This document shows, in pieces, positions 8,761 to 18,716 of a stretch of 64,000 nt of DNA. Both the position numbers and the translations under genes were made by a program. Under the pieces are notes generated by a model. It was given only the letters and a program-made list of their open reading frames with translations. It ran no database searches and was not told where the DNA came from. Location: assembly GCF_000803265.1 (NCBI RefSeq), contig NW_014575406.1, positions 124,001 through 188,000 of the forward strand. Reading direction: 5' to 3'. Origin of the DNA: Ordospora colligata OC4 (Eukaryota > Microsporidia > Ordosporidae). How positions within the stretch are numbered: the stretch's first letter is position 1; every line of letters starts with the position of its first letter.

Positions 8761-11700
8761 ATGAATTATATGTACTTGAAGAATCTGTGCTTACAGCAGT
8801 TAGAGAGTGGAGAGGGCTATTTGCAGATATTCAAGGACAGTCTGGACAAGATTGTATCTCTGGAGATCCTGAATGCAGTTATTTATCTTGCTATTTGTGA
8901 TGATGACGAAGGTGCTCTTGGGAATCTACTAGATGTATTTATACGCATGCTAGATGCCAGTGTTGCGTTTTACGAAGAGTTTGAGAAGTCCGACTTCCAC
9001 ATGATTCTGTTCAGGAGGATGCTCAGCCATGTGAATTACACAAAACTACGATGGATCTACAGTAAGATTGAGGCACGAAGAGCATCTACAGTAATTGAAG
9101 ACATTGAATTTCTTGGACGAAATGTTTACAATTATTGCCTTTACAAGAAGATGTACGGCGATTTCCAATTTGATCTGGAACTGGATGTTACGAGTTTAGA
9201 TACAGCAGAGCTAGGTGTGTTTCTTGATGTTCTTAGAGCAATATGTATCGATAATAGAGAGAATTTGAGTCTGATTGAGTATCTAAAGCGTATTGCAAAA
9301 TCTGTGAATGTAGATATTCTGTTGGCCATAGTTGATCCGAAGTGCATAATACACTCTACAATGATTGGAGCTGAAGAGATGTATTTATTGAATCCTGCAC
9401 AGGTGATAGAACCTGATGAGAGGATGCTTGTAAGAGTGGCTTTATGCAGTGTTAATGCTGAACAGAACAAATGCAAGGTGTGTGGAAATCATGTTTTGAG
9501 GAGTGATGCTAATGCACAGAAGTATCTTGATGATGCAATGTGTGCAGAGAAGTATCTTGGGGAGGCTATTCTGGATATTGATGAGCTGTGTAATGCAGTG
9601 AGCCATTGTAAAACGTTCAGGTCACATAGAACATTTACTGCATTGCTGAAGCATATATTCAAAATACAGAATAACCTTGAGCATTGCTTTCATTTACGAT
9701 GGTTTAGAATTGAGGAAAGCAGCAGTGAGGAGAATACAATGATTACGCTTTTGAAGCATGTTTCAGAAACGCTAGGTATTGAGGATCTATCGAATGTTCT
9801 AAAGATATTTTCATACACCGATCTCACGCCTAAGGTGACATTTTCTTATTTTGTTGTTTTGTTTAATGGACTTTCAAGACATAGTGCAAATGTGTTTCTG
9901 AGAGACGTGATACTGAATGTTGTAATGAGAAGCAAGACAGAGTTTATGAAGATCAGACCAATGATTTTTGAATACTATCTGAGTACTACAGCGATGATGG
10001 GAAATGAAGCAATGCAATGTGAGAATCTGAATACAAAGCACAACACTAGTAGTGATTGGAATAAAAATGAATCATGCATTGATTATGCGAATGCGCATGA
10101 TTTAAGATACAATGAATGCATAGAAATCAGGAATAACAGAAGATTTGAGGATTTTTTCAGACCGCTTGTGCAGTTCTTCTCTGAAGACTGTGAAGTATTC
10201 GTGAGGAACAATATGTTTTACATATACCCGGTGGTTTATTCGATACCTTTTTTATATAGATATGTTTCTGATCCTGAGTTTTCACGGATGCATGGCCACT
10301 TGCTTGTGGTATCGCTGCTTCTACAGGATAATCCTAACAAGATTCAATGCATGGGATATGAAAGCCATGAATTGATGGAGATGGGTGTAGATGTGATAGC
10401 GCCCCTTTTTTTCAACGGGTATTTCAAATACAACGTGCTGGAAAAATTTTTTGGAGATGTGAATGAGTACATCAGTAACAACCTGTCAAAGTTTCTTTTT
10501 GAATTGAAGAGGATCTATGTTGAAAGACCGTTTGAACTCAGAGTATGTGTATTTAAGGTAATGAAGCATGTGATAGATGCAGTGAATGAAAGCATGAGCA
10601 TGGTATCTAACTGCCTTTTTCCATTCATTGAGTTTTTCATAAGGAAGCATGAGGATGAATGTGGAGCTAATTGCAAGAGTGTGTTTATTGAGTATTACTC
10701 ATCTTTTTTTGATGCAAAGCAGTTTATGAAGAGCATGCCAAGGATATTTCTATACATGGATGTGGAGAAGATAGTTGAATGGAGCAACATCCGAAGGCGA
10801 GAAGAGTATTTAGACCTGATATCACGTCTACTTGATGCTAAGGGATATTTTGTGCGAGAGATTGTAACAACAAAAGCTGTTGAGCTTCTTGAGCGGATGT
10901 TTATGCAACAGCAGGTTTTGGATAATTGTGTAGTGAAATCTAATATAGTGCATGAAAATGTAGCAAGAGTAAATATAACAGAGGCGGAACATGAAGAAAT
11001 GTTTGTGAAGAATATGCTGAGGTGTTTTTTTACAGACGAATGCTTTCGAGCGAAGATCGGTGATGTTTACAAGAAGCTCCGAGTGATTGATGAAAAGAGT
11101 TCATCTATGATTGGAAGTATATCAAGGAAGTATTTACCTACGGATCCTCTGTGTATTGATTCTGACGTGCCTTATATTGAGTGTAGCCTGGAGTCGATAG
11201 CAAGTGTGATGGTGCAGATGTTTTTACTTGATATCAATCCCAGGAAGCAGGATATTTATTTTTTTGTGATACAAGAAACACTGAAGTATGTGAACAAGAA
11301 GTTTGACAAGAATGTTGAGAGCATAGTTGAGCAATTTAGAAGCACGCAATACTTTTATGAGCATTTACCTGCACGCTGTGCCGAGAAGATGTACGAGAAG
11401 ACATATGCATTCAGAAGATTTCTTGAGAATGTGTATAGATGTCTGTTGTATAATCTTGAAGAGCTGAACAAACAAGAATATTTTGACCTTCTTAAGTATG
11501 GTTGTTTGCTTGATGAGAGTTTTCTTGAGTTTAACTGCTTGTGCTTGTGTAGGATGTTTTTAGAATGTGGAGATAATAGAATTTTAGAGATCACAGCTGA
11601 GATTACTGAAGACCTGGAAGTGGGGATTGATACGATGATTCCAAGGTTTATACTTAAACTGGACAGGTTTTCAGGAAGAAAGTACATTGATGACAAGCAT

Positions 11701-14322
11701 CTGCTAAGGATTGCTTTATTTCTGAAGGAATACTACACGGTGATCCAGGTGGTTGAGAGAATGATCAGAAATGATAAGCACAGAAGCATGTTTGATGTGT
11801 TACAGTATGCTTATTATATGATTGGAGACTATGGAAAGGTTATGGGAGTTAGCTCGATGTTTACAAGACCGAATGCAACAAATCTGTTTTTTGGATTTTG
11901 TATTGATAGGAACTTTAAAGCAGCAAGAAGATGCCTAGAGCTGATTGACAAGAATGAGGGTGAATATGAAGATGTGAAACAGGAAGAAAGAGTTGATGTT
12001 GGTAGATTACTTGAAGAGATTGTTGGTAAATGTGATGATGAGATTGCGGTGTTTGTGGCTGATTGTAAACAGATTGAAAGTGAATTTTGTAGATGGAAAG
12101 AATTGAATGGACGATGTGAGCTTTCCAGACATTTTCTAAAGGATTGTGAACTTGTATCTAAGAGCACGAATGTTTTATCAACGCTGGGTGTGATAGCAGG
12201 AAGACGGGATCTTGCAGACAACAACATGATGCTTCTACGATGTCACCTGAGCTTGTCTGCTGGTGTGCGTAGCATGGTTGAAAAGGCAAACAGTGGACCT
12301 TATGATGAGCTTGCGGATACGATGAGCATTGATAGAAGATTTGAGTATGATGAGCGTAGCCAGCGATTGAGTAGCAATGATAGAGAATGCTTTGAAGATC
12401 TTGCATCAATTGGCAGCAGGAGCATTAATGATTGCATAAAAACACGCAAATGCATAAGTAATAGGAATGGGAGTGCTGGAGATACAGGATGTTATGAATC
12501 TTTGAATGATTTTGAAAGGGATGTCAGGCTTGAGATGATTAGGAAGTATAGGATTGAAGGGGATGCAACAAGATGTGCACAAGAGATTGGGGACATGCTT
12601 CTGAAAAAGGATTGGGCGGTTCTTTATGAGCTTGCAGAGTTGAAAGCAGCACAAGGAAGAATTGGCAATGCAAAGTCTGCACTTAAAAAGCTTTTGGAGC
12701 TGTTTCCGATGTCTTCGATGCATTACAAAAGGGCGTTTGTGAGATATACTGAACTGGTTGACACGAAGGCTGCATATGAGCATGCACTGTCAGTGTTAGG
12801 AGATTGTGGACGATTGCTTTTACTCGGTGCAAAGCGTTTTGAGAGCACTGAAGCAGTGAAAGCAATGAGTCTGTATATAAGATGTGTTGAATGCGACAAA
12901 TCATTGTGTGACGAAGCGATTCCGAGGATTTTCCACTTGTTTTCTGAGATGAGCTCGCCAAGTGATACGAGTACGGGTGCACGTCTCCTGAAAGGATTTG
13001 TGGAAACGAGCATCAAGCTTCTTCCGCCATATTATAATCAGATTCTTTCAAGACTCAGTCACCCAAACACCGAGGTTGTTGATGAGATTTGTAACGTTGT
13101 GTATGTGCTCATGGAGAGCTACCCGAATGAAACATTCTGGAAGTCACTGATAATGGTGAACTCGCAGGTTCTAAACACTAGAAGAAGGATGGACGGTATA
13201 ATGTCCAGATTGTGCTTAGATAATAAGGTTGTATTTGCAAATATTAAGAAAGTATCTGAGATGCTGATTGAGATTTCAAAGTGCAAGAAGAACAAAATAT
13301 CGATGGCTACGGACTTTCCTGTGTTTTCAAATATGTTTCCAGCAGGCATAGTTGTGCCAAATACAAATGTGCTTATAAACGGGGTAAAAAATGAGATTGA
13401 GGTGTTGAACTCGCTGCAGAAGCCCAAGAGGATTTGTTTTGTCGGTGAGGATGGCAGGATGTATTATTGGCTATGTAAGAACCAGGATGATCTGAGGAAA
13501 GACAGCAGGTTTATGGACCTGAATATTATAATCAATAACATGGCGAAGAAGAGAGAAGGTGAAATGTACATCAGGACATATGTAGTCATTCCGTTCAATC
13601 ACGAAAGTGGAATAATTGAATGGATAGAGGGACTGAATTCATTGAAGGCAATCTGTGAGGAGTACTATGCAAAAGAAGGTGTGTCGATTGCTGATGTGGC
13701 ACGAAAGTTTGCAAAGAACAAGAGAGTTGGACAGAAGGATTGGATGGAGACGGTGTTGAGGTTTCCGCCGAGATTCTACATGTGGTTCTACAATAACTTT
13801 TCCAGCCCTTTCAACTGGCTTTTGGCCAGAAATAACTTTACTAGGACGTATGCAATGATGAATATTGTTGGATGGTTCATGGGTCTTGGAGACAGGCATG
13901 CAGAGAACATTATGTTTGACTCGAAGACAGGAGACACAATCCATGTTGATCTGAACTGTATCTTTGGCAAGGGGTATGAAATTTCTGTACCTGAGCGGGT
14001 GCCTTATAGGCTTACACAGAATATTGTTGATGCATTTGGCGTGATGAGACTTGAAGGGTTGTACAATGATGCACTTGGTAACACACTGGAACTATTTCTC
14101 CACAACAAGAATGTACTTGTATCGAATCTATTGTCGTTTGTATATGATCCTTTGTTTGAGTGGCGAAGGAAATCGATTGAGATGCCGAAGAGGATCATTG
14201 ATGAGCTGAATGCCAAGCTGGATGATTTAGATACAAGTAGCAAATGCGAAATGCTTAATGAAGAAGCGATGAGTGATGAGAACCTGTGTATGATGTATAT
14301 TGGATGGCTCCCTTTTATCTGA
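8761..14322 (+). CDS. MEC1: ATR/Mec1-type PI3K-like checkpoint kinase
   Basis: At 1853 residues this is the largest gene in the window, yet shorter than yeast Mec1 (about 2370). The N-terminal two thirds are helical repeats with no further motif. The C-terminal kinase domain has the catalytic loop GDRHAENIMFD (D1711, N1716), the metal-binding DLN at 1730-1732 in HVDLNCIFGKG (ATR proteins have DFN), and a FATC end, YIGWLPFI. VPYRLTQNIVDAFG and EGLY just after the catalytic loop are ATR hallmarks that separate it from ATM and TOR. ATR senses RPA-coated single-stranded DNA and is activated by TopBP1/Dpb11; a multi-BRCT candidate for that partner is at 37036-38697. Confidence 0.93.
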   Translation: MNYMYLKNLCLQQLESGEGYLQIFKDSLDKIVSLEILNAVIYLAICDDDEGALGNLLDVFIRMLDASVAFYEEFEKSDFHMILFRRMLSHVNYTKLRWIYSKIEARRASTVIEDIEFLGRNVYNYCLYKKMYGDFQFDLELDVTSLDTAELGVFLDVLRAICIDNRENLSLIEYLKRIAKSVNVDILLAIVDPKCIIHSTMIGAEEMYLLNPAQVIEPDERMLVRVALCSVNAEQNKCKVCGNHVLRSDANAQKYLDDAMCAEKYLGEAILDIDELCNAVSHCKTFRSHRTFTALLKHIFKIQNNLEHCFHLRWFRIEESSSEENTMITLLKHVSETLGIEDLSNVLKIFSYTDLTPKVTFSYFVVLFNGLSRHSANVFLRDVILNVVMRSKTEFMKIRPMIFEYYLSTTAMMGNEAMQCENLNTKHNTSSDWNKNESCIDYANAHDLRYNECIEIRNNRRFEDFFRPLVQFFSEDCEVFVRNNMFYIYPVVYSIPFLYRYVSDPEFSRMHGHLLVVSLLLQDNPNKIQCMGYESHELMEMGVDVIAPLFFNGYFKYNVLEKFFGDVNEYISNNLSKFLFELKRIYVERPFELRVCVFKVMKHVIDAVNESMSMVSNCLFPFIEFFIRKHEDECGANCKSVFIEYYSSFFDAKQFMKSMPRIFLYMDVEKIVEWSNIRRREEYLDLISRLLDAKGYFVREIVTTKAVELLERMFMQQQVLDNCVVKSNIVHENVARVNITEAEHEEMFVKNMLRCFFTDECFRAKIGDVYKKLRVIDEKSSSMIGSISRKYLPTDPLCIDSDVPYIECSLESIASVMVQMFLLDINPRKQDIYFFVIQETLKYVNKKFDKNVESIVEQFRSTQYFYEHLPARCAEKMYEKTYAFRRFLENVYRCLLYNLEELNKQEYFDLLKYGCLLDESFLEFNCLCLCRMFLECGDNRILEITAEITEDLEVGIDTMIPRFILKLDRFSGRKYIDDKHLLRIALFLKEYYTVIQVVERMIRNDKHRSMFDVLQYAYYMIGDYGKVMGVSSMFTRPNATNLFFGFCIDRNFKAARRCLELIDKNEGEYEDVKQEERVDVGRLLEEIVGKCDDEIAVFVADCKQIESEFCRWKELNGRCELSRHFLKDCELVSKSTNVLSTLGVIAGRRDLADNNMMLLRCHLSLSAGVRSMVEKANSGPYDELADTMSIDRRFEYDERSQRLSSNDRECFEDLASIGSRSINDCIKTRKCISNRNGSAGDTGCYESLNDFERDVRLEMIRKYRIEGDATRCAQEIGDMLLKKDWAVLYELAELKAAQGRIGNAKSALKKLLELFPMSSMHYKRAFVRYTELVDTKAAYEHALSVLGDCGRLLLLGAKRFESTEAVKAMSLYIRCVECDKSLCDEAIPRIFHLFSEMSSPSDTSTGARLLKGFVETSIKLLPPYYNQILSRLSHPNTEVVDEICNVVYVLMESYPNETFWKSLIMVNSQVLNTRRRMDGIMSRLCLDNKVVFANIKKVSEMLIEISKCKKNKISMATDFPVFSNMFPAGIVVPNTNVLINGVKNEIEVLNSLQKPKRICFVGEDGRMYYWLCKNQDDLRKDSRFMDLNIIINNMAKKREGEMYIRTYVVIPFNHESGIIEWIEGLNSLKAICEEYYAKEGVSIADVARKFAKNKRVGQKDWMETVLRFPPRFYMWFYNNFSSPFNWLLARNNFTRTYAMMNIVGWFMGLGDRHAENIMFDSKTGDTIHVDLNCIFGKGYEISVPERVPYRLTQNIVDAFGVMRLEGLYNDALGNTLELFLHNKNVLVSNLLSFVYDPLFEWRRKSIEMPKRIIDELNAKLDDLDTSSKCEMLNEEAMSDENLCMMYIGWLPFI

Positions 14323-14472
14323 TATGTTTGTATATATCATAGATTGCATGCATGCAAGCATTTTGTATTAATAAAGCTAAGGCCATTATAGATTGTGAAT
14401 TAGGCACCATGGGAACAATTAAAGTATATGAATGAATAAGTTGATTTAGATGTGTGGATGGTAATATACTGT

Positions 14473-14979
14473 TTACTTTTCAAAAAGATCCTGGATATCT
14501 TCGATGAATCGTTCGTGGATCAGCTTTCCATCTGAATCAAACAATTCGAAAACTGATCTTGTGTATTTGTTTGGGGTAGGCTGAGTGCTGTCATGTACAA
14601 CAACTGTGTATATTGCATCAGATGCATTGATTGTTGTGGATACTGTCTTACTACCAAATACCATAGACTTTCCATTCCATCTTTCGTAAATTTCCACCAA
14701 TATGTTTATGACAAAATATGCCACAACAAGCACAGTCATTATGCTCTTGTGCTGCTTGAACTCGGATGTCAATGAGATATAAACAGTTGCGCCAGTGATC
14801 GCAGCAGAAACCAGCCCTGTAGAGATCTTGATGTCTGAAGACACTGTTGATTGCTTTGAGTTTTTGACAGTGTCCATGAATTCCTTGATCACATCGTCAA
14901 GAATGATTTTCAGACTGTTGAGGCAGTAAACATCACCGACTAGTGGATTCTTGTTGTACTTAGTTTTCAGGATGTCCAT
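14473..14979 (-). CDS. SPC2: Signal peptidase complex subunit 2 (SPC25 family)
   Basis: This is 168 residues, the usual family length. Two hydrophobic segments (about 52-70 and 80-97) form the hairpin typical of SPCS2/Spc2p, with both ends cytosolic. The region after them (VFGSKTVSTTINASD, then YTVVVHD) and the end (FELFDSDGKLIHERFIEDI) follow the family pattern. It sits in the ER membrane and helps couple the signal peptidase to the Sec61 translocon. The ATG follows ATTTACCCTGA. It is divergent from MCM4 with a 47-bp spacer. Confidence 0.85.
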   Translation of the reverse strand: MDILKTKYNKNPLVGDVYCLNSLKIILDDVIKEFMDTVKNSKQSTVSSDIKISTGLVSAAITGATVYISLTSEFKQHKSIMTVLVVAYFVINILVEIYERWNGKSMVFGSKTVSTTINASDAIYTVVVHDSTQPTPNKYTRSVFELFDSDGKLIHERFIEDIQDLFEK

Positions 14980-15026
14980 TCAGGGTAAATATTTTGTGGA
15001 TGTTAACAGCATGTGGAGTACCCCAA
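14980..15026. promoter_or_regulatory. Divergent promoter SPC2/MCM4, 47 bp
   Basis: Two start codons face away from each other across 47 bp. Each has its own cytosine run on its sense strand: ATTTACCCTGA-ATG leftward and TACCCCAA-ATG rightward. Both 5' control regions must fit here or inside the neighbouring gene. Confidence 0.5.
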
Positions 15027-17156
15027 ATGGATTCAGATCCGCAGTCATCTGCATTTTCGTTTTATGATGCAAGTCAGGACACACAGATCAACCTTACACC
15101 ATCACAGGACGATCTCAGCTCCACATTCACGCCAATGGTGGAAACTGAGAGGGTCAAGGTAGTGTGGGGAACAACAATAGATGTACACGAGACAGCAGAA
15201 CGGTTCAAGGAGTTTGTGAGAAGGAATAGAAGATATTTTGATGCGATTGAACAAATGGATCTTACTGAAGAGTTTGTGTTTGATCTTGATTGTGCAGACC
15301 TTGAGGATGAGCTAAGGCGACAGGTTGAGATGTATCCGCAGGAGGTGCTGCCGATCATGCAGAACTCGCTACAAGAGGTATTTATGGAGAGCTTTCCTAG
15401 TTTTAGCCGTCAGATAAGGATTCGTCCGTATGGGATTGGTGATGTGCTTTCAATTCGTAATATTAATCCAGATGGAATTGATCGCCTTATACAAGCAACA
15501 GGAATGGTTGTTAGAACGTCCTGTGTGATTCCTGAGATTTCAAGGGCTTTTTTCAAGTGCCTGAGATGCATGAGAGAATGTTTTGTAGAGAGTGTGAAGA
15601 ATCTGATTGAGGAGCCAAGTAAGTGTGAATGTGGAGGCAGATACACACAGCAGATGGTGCACAACAGAAGCGAGTTTGAAGACAAACAGATTGTAAAGAT
15701 CCAAGAGCTTCCTGAGGGAACGCCAGATGGAGCAACTCCAATGACGCTTACTGTAGTGTGTAGAAACGAGTTTGTTGATGAGCTTGTTCCTGGCGACAGG
15801 GTGAAGATATCTGGGATTTTGAAGGCGACGCCTGTGAGATTGAATCCTGTGATGAAGAAAATCAAGAGTTCGTTCAGGGTGTATGTTGAGTTAACAAACT
15901 ACAAAGTTGAGAAGCGGAAGAAGAATGAGGATGGATTTATTGCGCAGATTGATGATCTTCGTAGGAGACCTGATGTGTATGAGGTTTTAGCGAATTCTAT
16001 AGCACCATCGGTATGTGGAATGGACGATGTGAAGAAAGCACTTCTTTTGCAACTGTTTGGAGGCATAAGAAAGGAGCTTGGAAGCTCAAGGTTGAGAGGA
16101 GACATCAATGTGCTGCTGGCAGGAGATCCTGGGATATCGAAGTCTCAGCTATTGGGGTTTATACACAGGATATGTGAAAGGGGAATATACACTAGTGGAC
16201 GTGGATCGAGTGCAGTGGGACTTACGGCAAGTGTATCGAAGGATGTGGATTCTGGACAGTATATCCTGGAATCTGGAGCGCTTGTGCTGTCTGATGGGGG
16301 CATATGCTGCATTGATGAGTTTGATAAAATGAGTGAAAATGCAAGGAGTGTTTTACACGAGGTGATGGAGCAGCAGACAGTATCTGTTGCGAAGGCGGGG
16401 ATAATAACGACGCTGAATGCAAGATGCTCAATCCTCGCGAGTTGTAATCCTATAGAAAGCAGATACAATCCGAAGAAAAGCATTGTTGAGAATATCAACC
16501 TCCCTCCGACGCTGATCAGCAGGTTTGATGTTGTTTGTTTGCTAATAGATAAATCTGATGAGAAGCATGACCGTGAAATAGGCGAGCATATTGTATCGAT
16601 GTATTGCGAGCCTTTGAAGAAGAAGGAAGCTATTGACGTTGTTTTTTTCAGAGCATATGTGAAAGAAGCACAAAGGGTTATGCCAAGATTAACCACGGAG
16701 AGTATGAAGGAGCTAACACAATGCTATGTTGATTTGCGACAGTTAGATAATGGAAAGACAATAACAGCAACAACAAGACAATTGGAGAGCCTGGTAAGGC
16801 TCAGTGAAGCACATGCAAGAATGAGGTTTTCTGAAACTATTGATTGTGTGGATGTGAAGGAGGCTGAGAGGATTATCAGAGAGAGTCTTTTGATGTATGC
16901 AATTGATCCGTCCACTGGGAAGATTGACATGGACATGGTGATGACTGGCAGAAGTGTGTCCAGGGGCAAGATGATGGAAAGCCTCAAAGATGCGATTTTA
17001 CTGATGGCTGGAGACAAGGCTACTATTGCAGAAGTGGTTAAACATACTAGAGCAGATGAGAAGATGGTTAGGGAAGCATTGGATGAGCTTGTATTGGAGG
17101 ATAAGATTGTTCTGTCAGTAAATGGAGATTGCTATGAGAAAATAAATACAAATTGA
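15027..17156 (+). CDS. MCM4: MCM4, subunit of the replicative helicase
   Basis: This is a 709-residue AAA+ MCM protein. The N-terminal part holds VWGTTIDV and a zinc finger (CLRC...CEC). It then carries IHNRS-like VHNRSEFEDKQIVKIQE, typical of MCM4. Walker A is GDPGISKS (K372), Walker B is IDEFDK (D430-E431), and the arginine finger is in LISRFD. A winged-helix-like tail closes the protein. MCM4 forms the MCM2-7 ring with the others and unwinds DNA at forks. The N-terminal serine-rich tail, a DDK target in other species, is short. I chose the ATG after TACCCCAA over an ATG-less upstream extension. Confidence 0.93.
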   Translation: MDSDPQSSAFSFYDASQDTQINLTPSQDDLSSTFTPMVETERVKVVWGTTIDVHETAERFKEFVRRNRRYFDAIEQMDLTEEFVFDLDCADLEDELRRQVEMYPQEVLPIMQNSLQEVFMESFPSFSRQIRIRPYGIGDVLSIRNINPDGIDRLIQATGMVVRTSCVIPEISRAFFKCLRCMRECFVESVKNLIEEPSKCECGGRYTQQMVHNRSEFEDKQIVKIQELPEGTPDGATPMTLTVVCRNEFVDELVPGDRVKISGILKATPVRLNPVMKKIKSSFRVYVELTNYKVEKRKKNEDGFIAQIDDLRRRPDVYEVLANSIAPSVCGMDDVKKALLLQLFGGIRKELGSSRLRGDINVLLAGDPGISKSQLLGFIHRICERGIYTSGRGSSAVGLTASVSKDVDSGQYILESGALVLSDGGICCIDEFDKMSENARSVLHEVMEQQTVSVAKAGIITTLNARCSILASCNPIESRYNPKKSIVENINLPPTLISRFDVVCLLIDKSDEKHDREIGEHIVSMYCEPLKKKEAIDVVFFRAYVKEAQRVMPRLTTESMKELTQCYVDLRQLDNGKTITATTRQLESLVRLSEAHARMRFSETIDCVDVKEAERIIRESLLMYAIDPSTGKIDMDMVMTGRSVSRGKMMESLKDAILLMAGDKATIAEVVKHTRADEKMVREALDELVLEDKIVLSVNGDCYEKINTN

Positions 17157-17244
17157 TTTTATTATGCGTTTATGTATTTGTAATACAGTTGGATTTGATT
17201 CATTACTTGGAACGATGCTTGAATAAAAGTATATTGTGGTTATG

Positions 17245-17850
17245 TTACTGATGAGTTCTATTGTGATATATCCACCAGCAATAGAATCTTTTCCAAGGAT
17301 TTATTGATTTATTATCGATTCCTTTGTGACTGTTTATTGTTTGCAGTTGCAAAGCTTTTAGTTTATTGTTGTCTCCAAATAACACAGATTCTTCTATGAG
17401 GTTTTCTATGACAGTGATTGCCTTTTCAAGACATTCTTGAGTTTCTGAAGTGATATAGCAGTGTAATGGCTCCATGTGTTTGTCTTTGTATGATCCTCGA
17501 ATGTATATTCTTGATTTTGTGATTCTTTCAAGTTGTTTCTGTGTAGATCCTTTTGGACCCAGGATCAATCCAATAAAGTTACATTCTGGAAACTCTTGAA
17601 CAGGAATGTACACCTTACTTGAGAGTAGAGTCCCTGAAATTGAGGTGCTGTGACCGAGTACCCGAGTGTTTATTAATTGTTGTCTTTTAGACTTGAGCCA
17701 TGTAACAAGGTGTTTATCACTGCTTGATGTGGGATCTGATATTCTTCTGTCTATTTCATCTATTCTTGCATCTGCTATGAGCTTCTTGAGAGTGTCGATG
17801 TCTGGCACATCAGGTGGCAGAGTGTTTATACCAGGAGCAGTGAATCCCAT
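17245..17850 (-). CDS. MSL5: Branchpoint-binding protein SF1/BBP (KH-QUA2)
   Basis: The 201 residues hold an SF1 helix-hairpin segment (DEIDRRISDP), then a KH domain with VYIPVQEFPECNFIGLILG and GPKGSTQKQLERIT, then a QUA2 helix near NKLKALQLQ. This is the unit that recognises the intron branchpoint sequence during early spliceosome assembly. Zinc knuckles and the proline-rich tail of longer homologues are absent. No intron is evident in this window, but the protein indicates that the organism still splices. The start is the ATG directly after GCTCCC; the longer frame has only a GTG start. It is divergent from the next gene with a 38-bp spacer. Confidence 0.9.
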   Translation of the reverse strand: MGFTAPGINTLPPDVPDIDTLKKLIADARIDEIDRRISDPTSSSDKHLVTWLKSKRQQLINTRVLGHSTSISGTLLSSKVYIPVQEFPECNFIGLILGPKGSTQKQLERITKSRIYIRGSYKDKHMEPLHCYITSETQECLEKAITVIENLIEESVLFGDNNKLKALQLQTINSHKGIDNKSINPWKRFYCWWIYHNRTHQ

Positions 17851-17888
17851 GGGAGCGTTGACAAAACATTGTAAATTTTTGCTCCCTG
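17851..17888. promoter_or_regulatory. Divergent promoter BBP/NTF2-like, 38 bp
   Basis: This is the spacer between opposite start codons. CGCTCCC abuts the leftward ATG and GCTCCCTG precedes the rightward one, with TAAATTTTT between them. The AAATTT-like core could serve both directions. Confidence 0.5.
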
Positions 17889-18518
17889 ATGGCAAGTATA
17901 TCGAAATGCAACGAAGTTGTGTTTGTGAAGAATTACTACAATGCACTGTGCAATAAGCCTTCGATGATACAAAATTACTATGTGGATGGCTCTAAGCTAA
18001 CGATATGCAAGGAGACAGAGAGTCCTGACGAGTGTACTGAGGGATTTATGAAGTATATCAAGAGTAAGATTGAGGGTGTGCTGACTAAGGTACTGGTGTC
18101 TCACGTGTCACACCAGAAGATAGATGAGGAGCGGTCGATTGTGAATGTAGTGGGGCAGTTTGTGTATGGCGATAAGACGCAGAGTAGAGTAAGTCACCAA
18201 TTTATTATTATGAAGATTGATGGAACTGTGTATATCAAGAATGAGATTCTGACCTTTTTGAATGAGGATGTGGTGTATGAAACTGGAGAGGGAAGAGATA
18301 TAGTTGTTGAGTGTGAAAAGGACAATGTAGTGGAGGGGATAGCAATGGTTTATGGGATGGCAGGGATTGAATCTGTGCGAATTGGAAATGATGGAAAGCT
18401 CAGCATAGTCCTTGGAAGTGAAGATGACGTGAGTATTATCAAGAAGAATGCATTGGACTTCACTGAGAAGGGATTTGGATTGAAGTTTGCATTGAGCGAG
18501 GGAAAGGAAGATGAATAA
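17889..18518 (+). CDS. G3BP/Bre5-like protein with NTF2-like domain
   Basis: This is 209 residues. The first 125 fit an NTF2-like fold of the G3BP/Bre5 kind: VVFVKNYYNALCNKPSMI at the start, an SHVSHQK strand pair in the middle, and VYIKNEILTFLNEDVVYE at the end (family: F.VHNDIFRY.DE). The C-terminal part (VRIGNDGKLSIVLGSEDDV) could be a shortened RRM. Relatives bind mRNA and partner with the Ubp3 deubiquitinase or sit in stress granules. A Mex67/NXT partner role is less likely. The ATG follows GCTCCCTG. Confidence 0.65.
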   Translation: MASISKCNEVVFVKNYYNALCNKPSMIQNYYVDGSKLTICKETESPDECTEGFMKYIKSKIEGVLTKVLVSHVSHQKIDEERSIVNVVGQFVYGDKTQSRVSHQFIIMKIDGTVYIKNEILTFLNEDVVYETGEGRDIVVECEKDNVVEGIAMVYGMAGIESVRIGNDGKLSIVLGSEDDVSIIKKNALDFTEKGFGLKFALSEGKEDE

Positions 18519-18716
18519 TGAAAATAAATGGTATGTTTAAAGGATGTTTGGAGACTTATTGATTAATTAAATGATTATTGGAATGAGCAATAATGATGGA
18601 AAGTATGGTGAGGATGTGATGAGTAACAATGATGGAGATGTGAGTAGTAATGATAATGAATAACAATGAAGCTTTTGTGGTAATGCAAATAAGTTAACTG
18701 AGGAAACCCTGCTTGA
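18519..18716. other. 198-bp spacer of simple AT-rich sequence
   Basis: No gene is seen. 18580-18670 is built from loosely repeated AATGATGGA and GAGTAGTAATGA units on the plus strand, which gives degenerate low-complexity DNA. AAACCCTGCTTGA marks the start of the next gene. Confidence 0.4.

Noticed and set aside
14330..14470. Palindromic TGCATGCATGCA near the ATR 3' end
   Set aside because: A short simple palindrome in a convergent spacer; no associated gene or repeat elsewhere.
16145..16696. 183-codon frame antisense to MCM4
   Set aside because: It is a mirror of the conserved AAA+ domain; hydrophobic shadow frame with no start signal.
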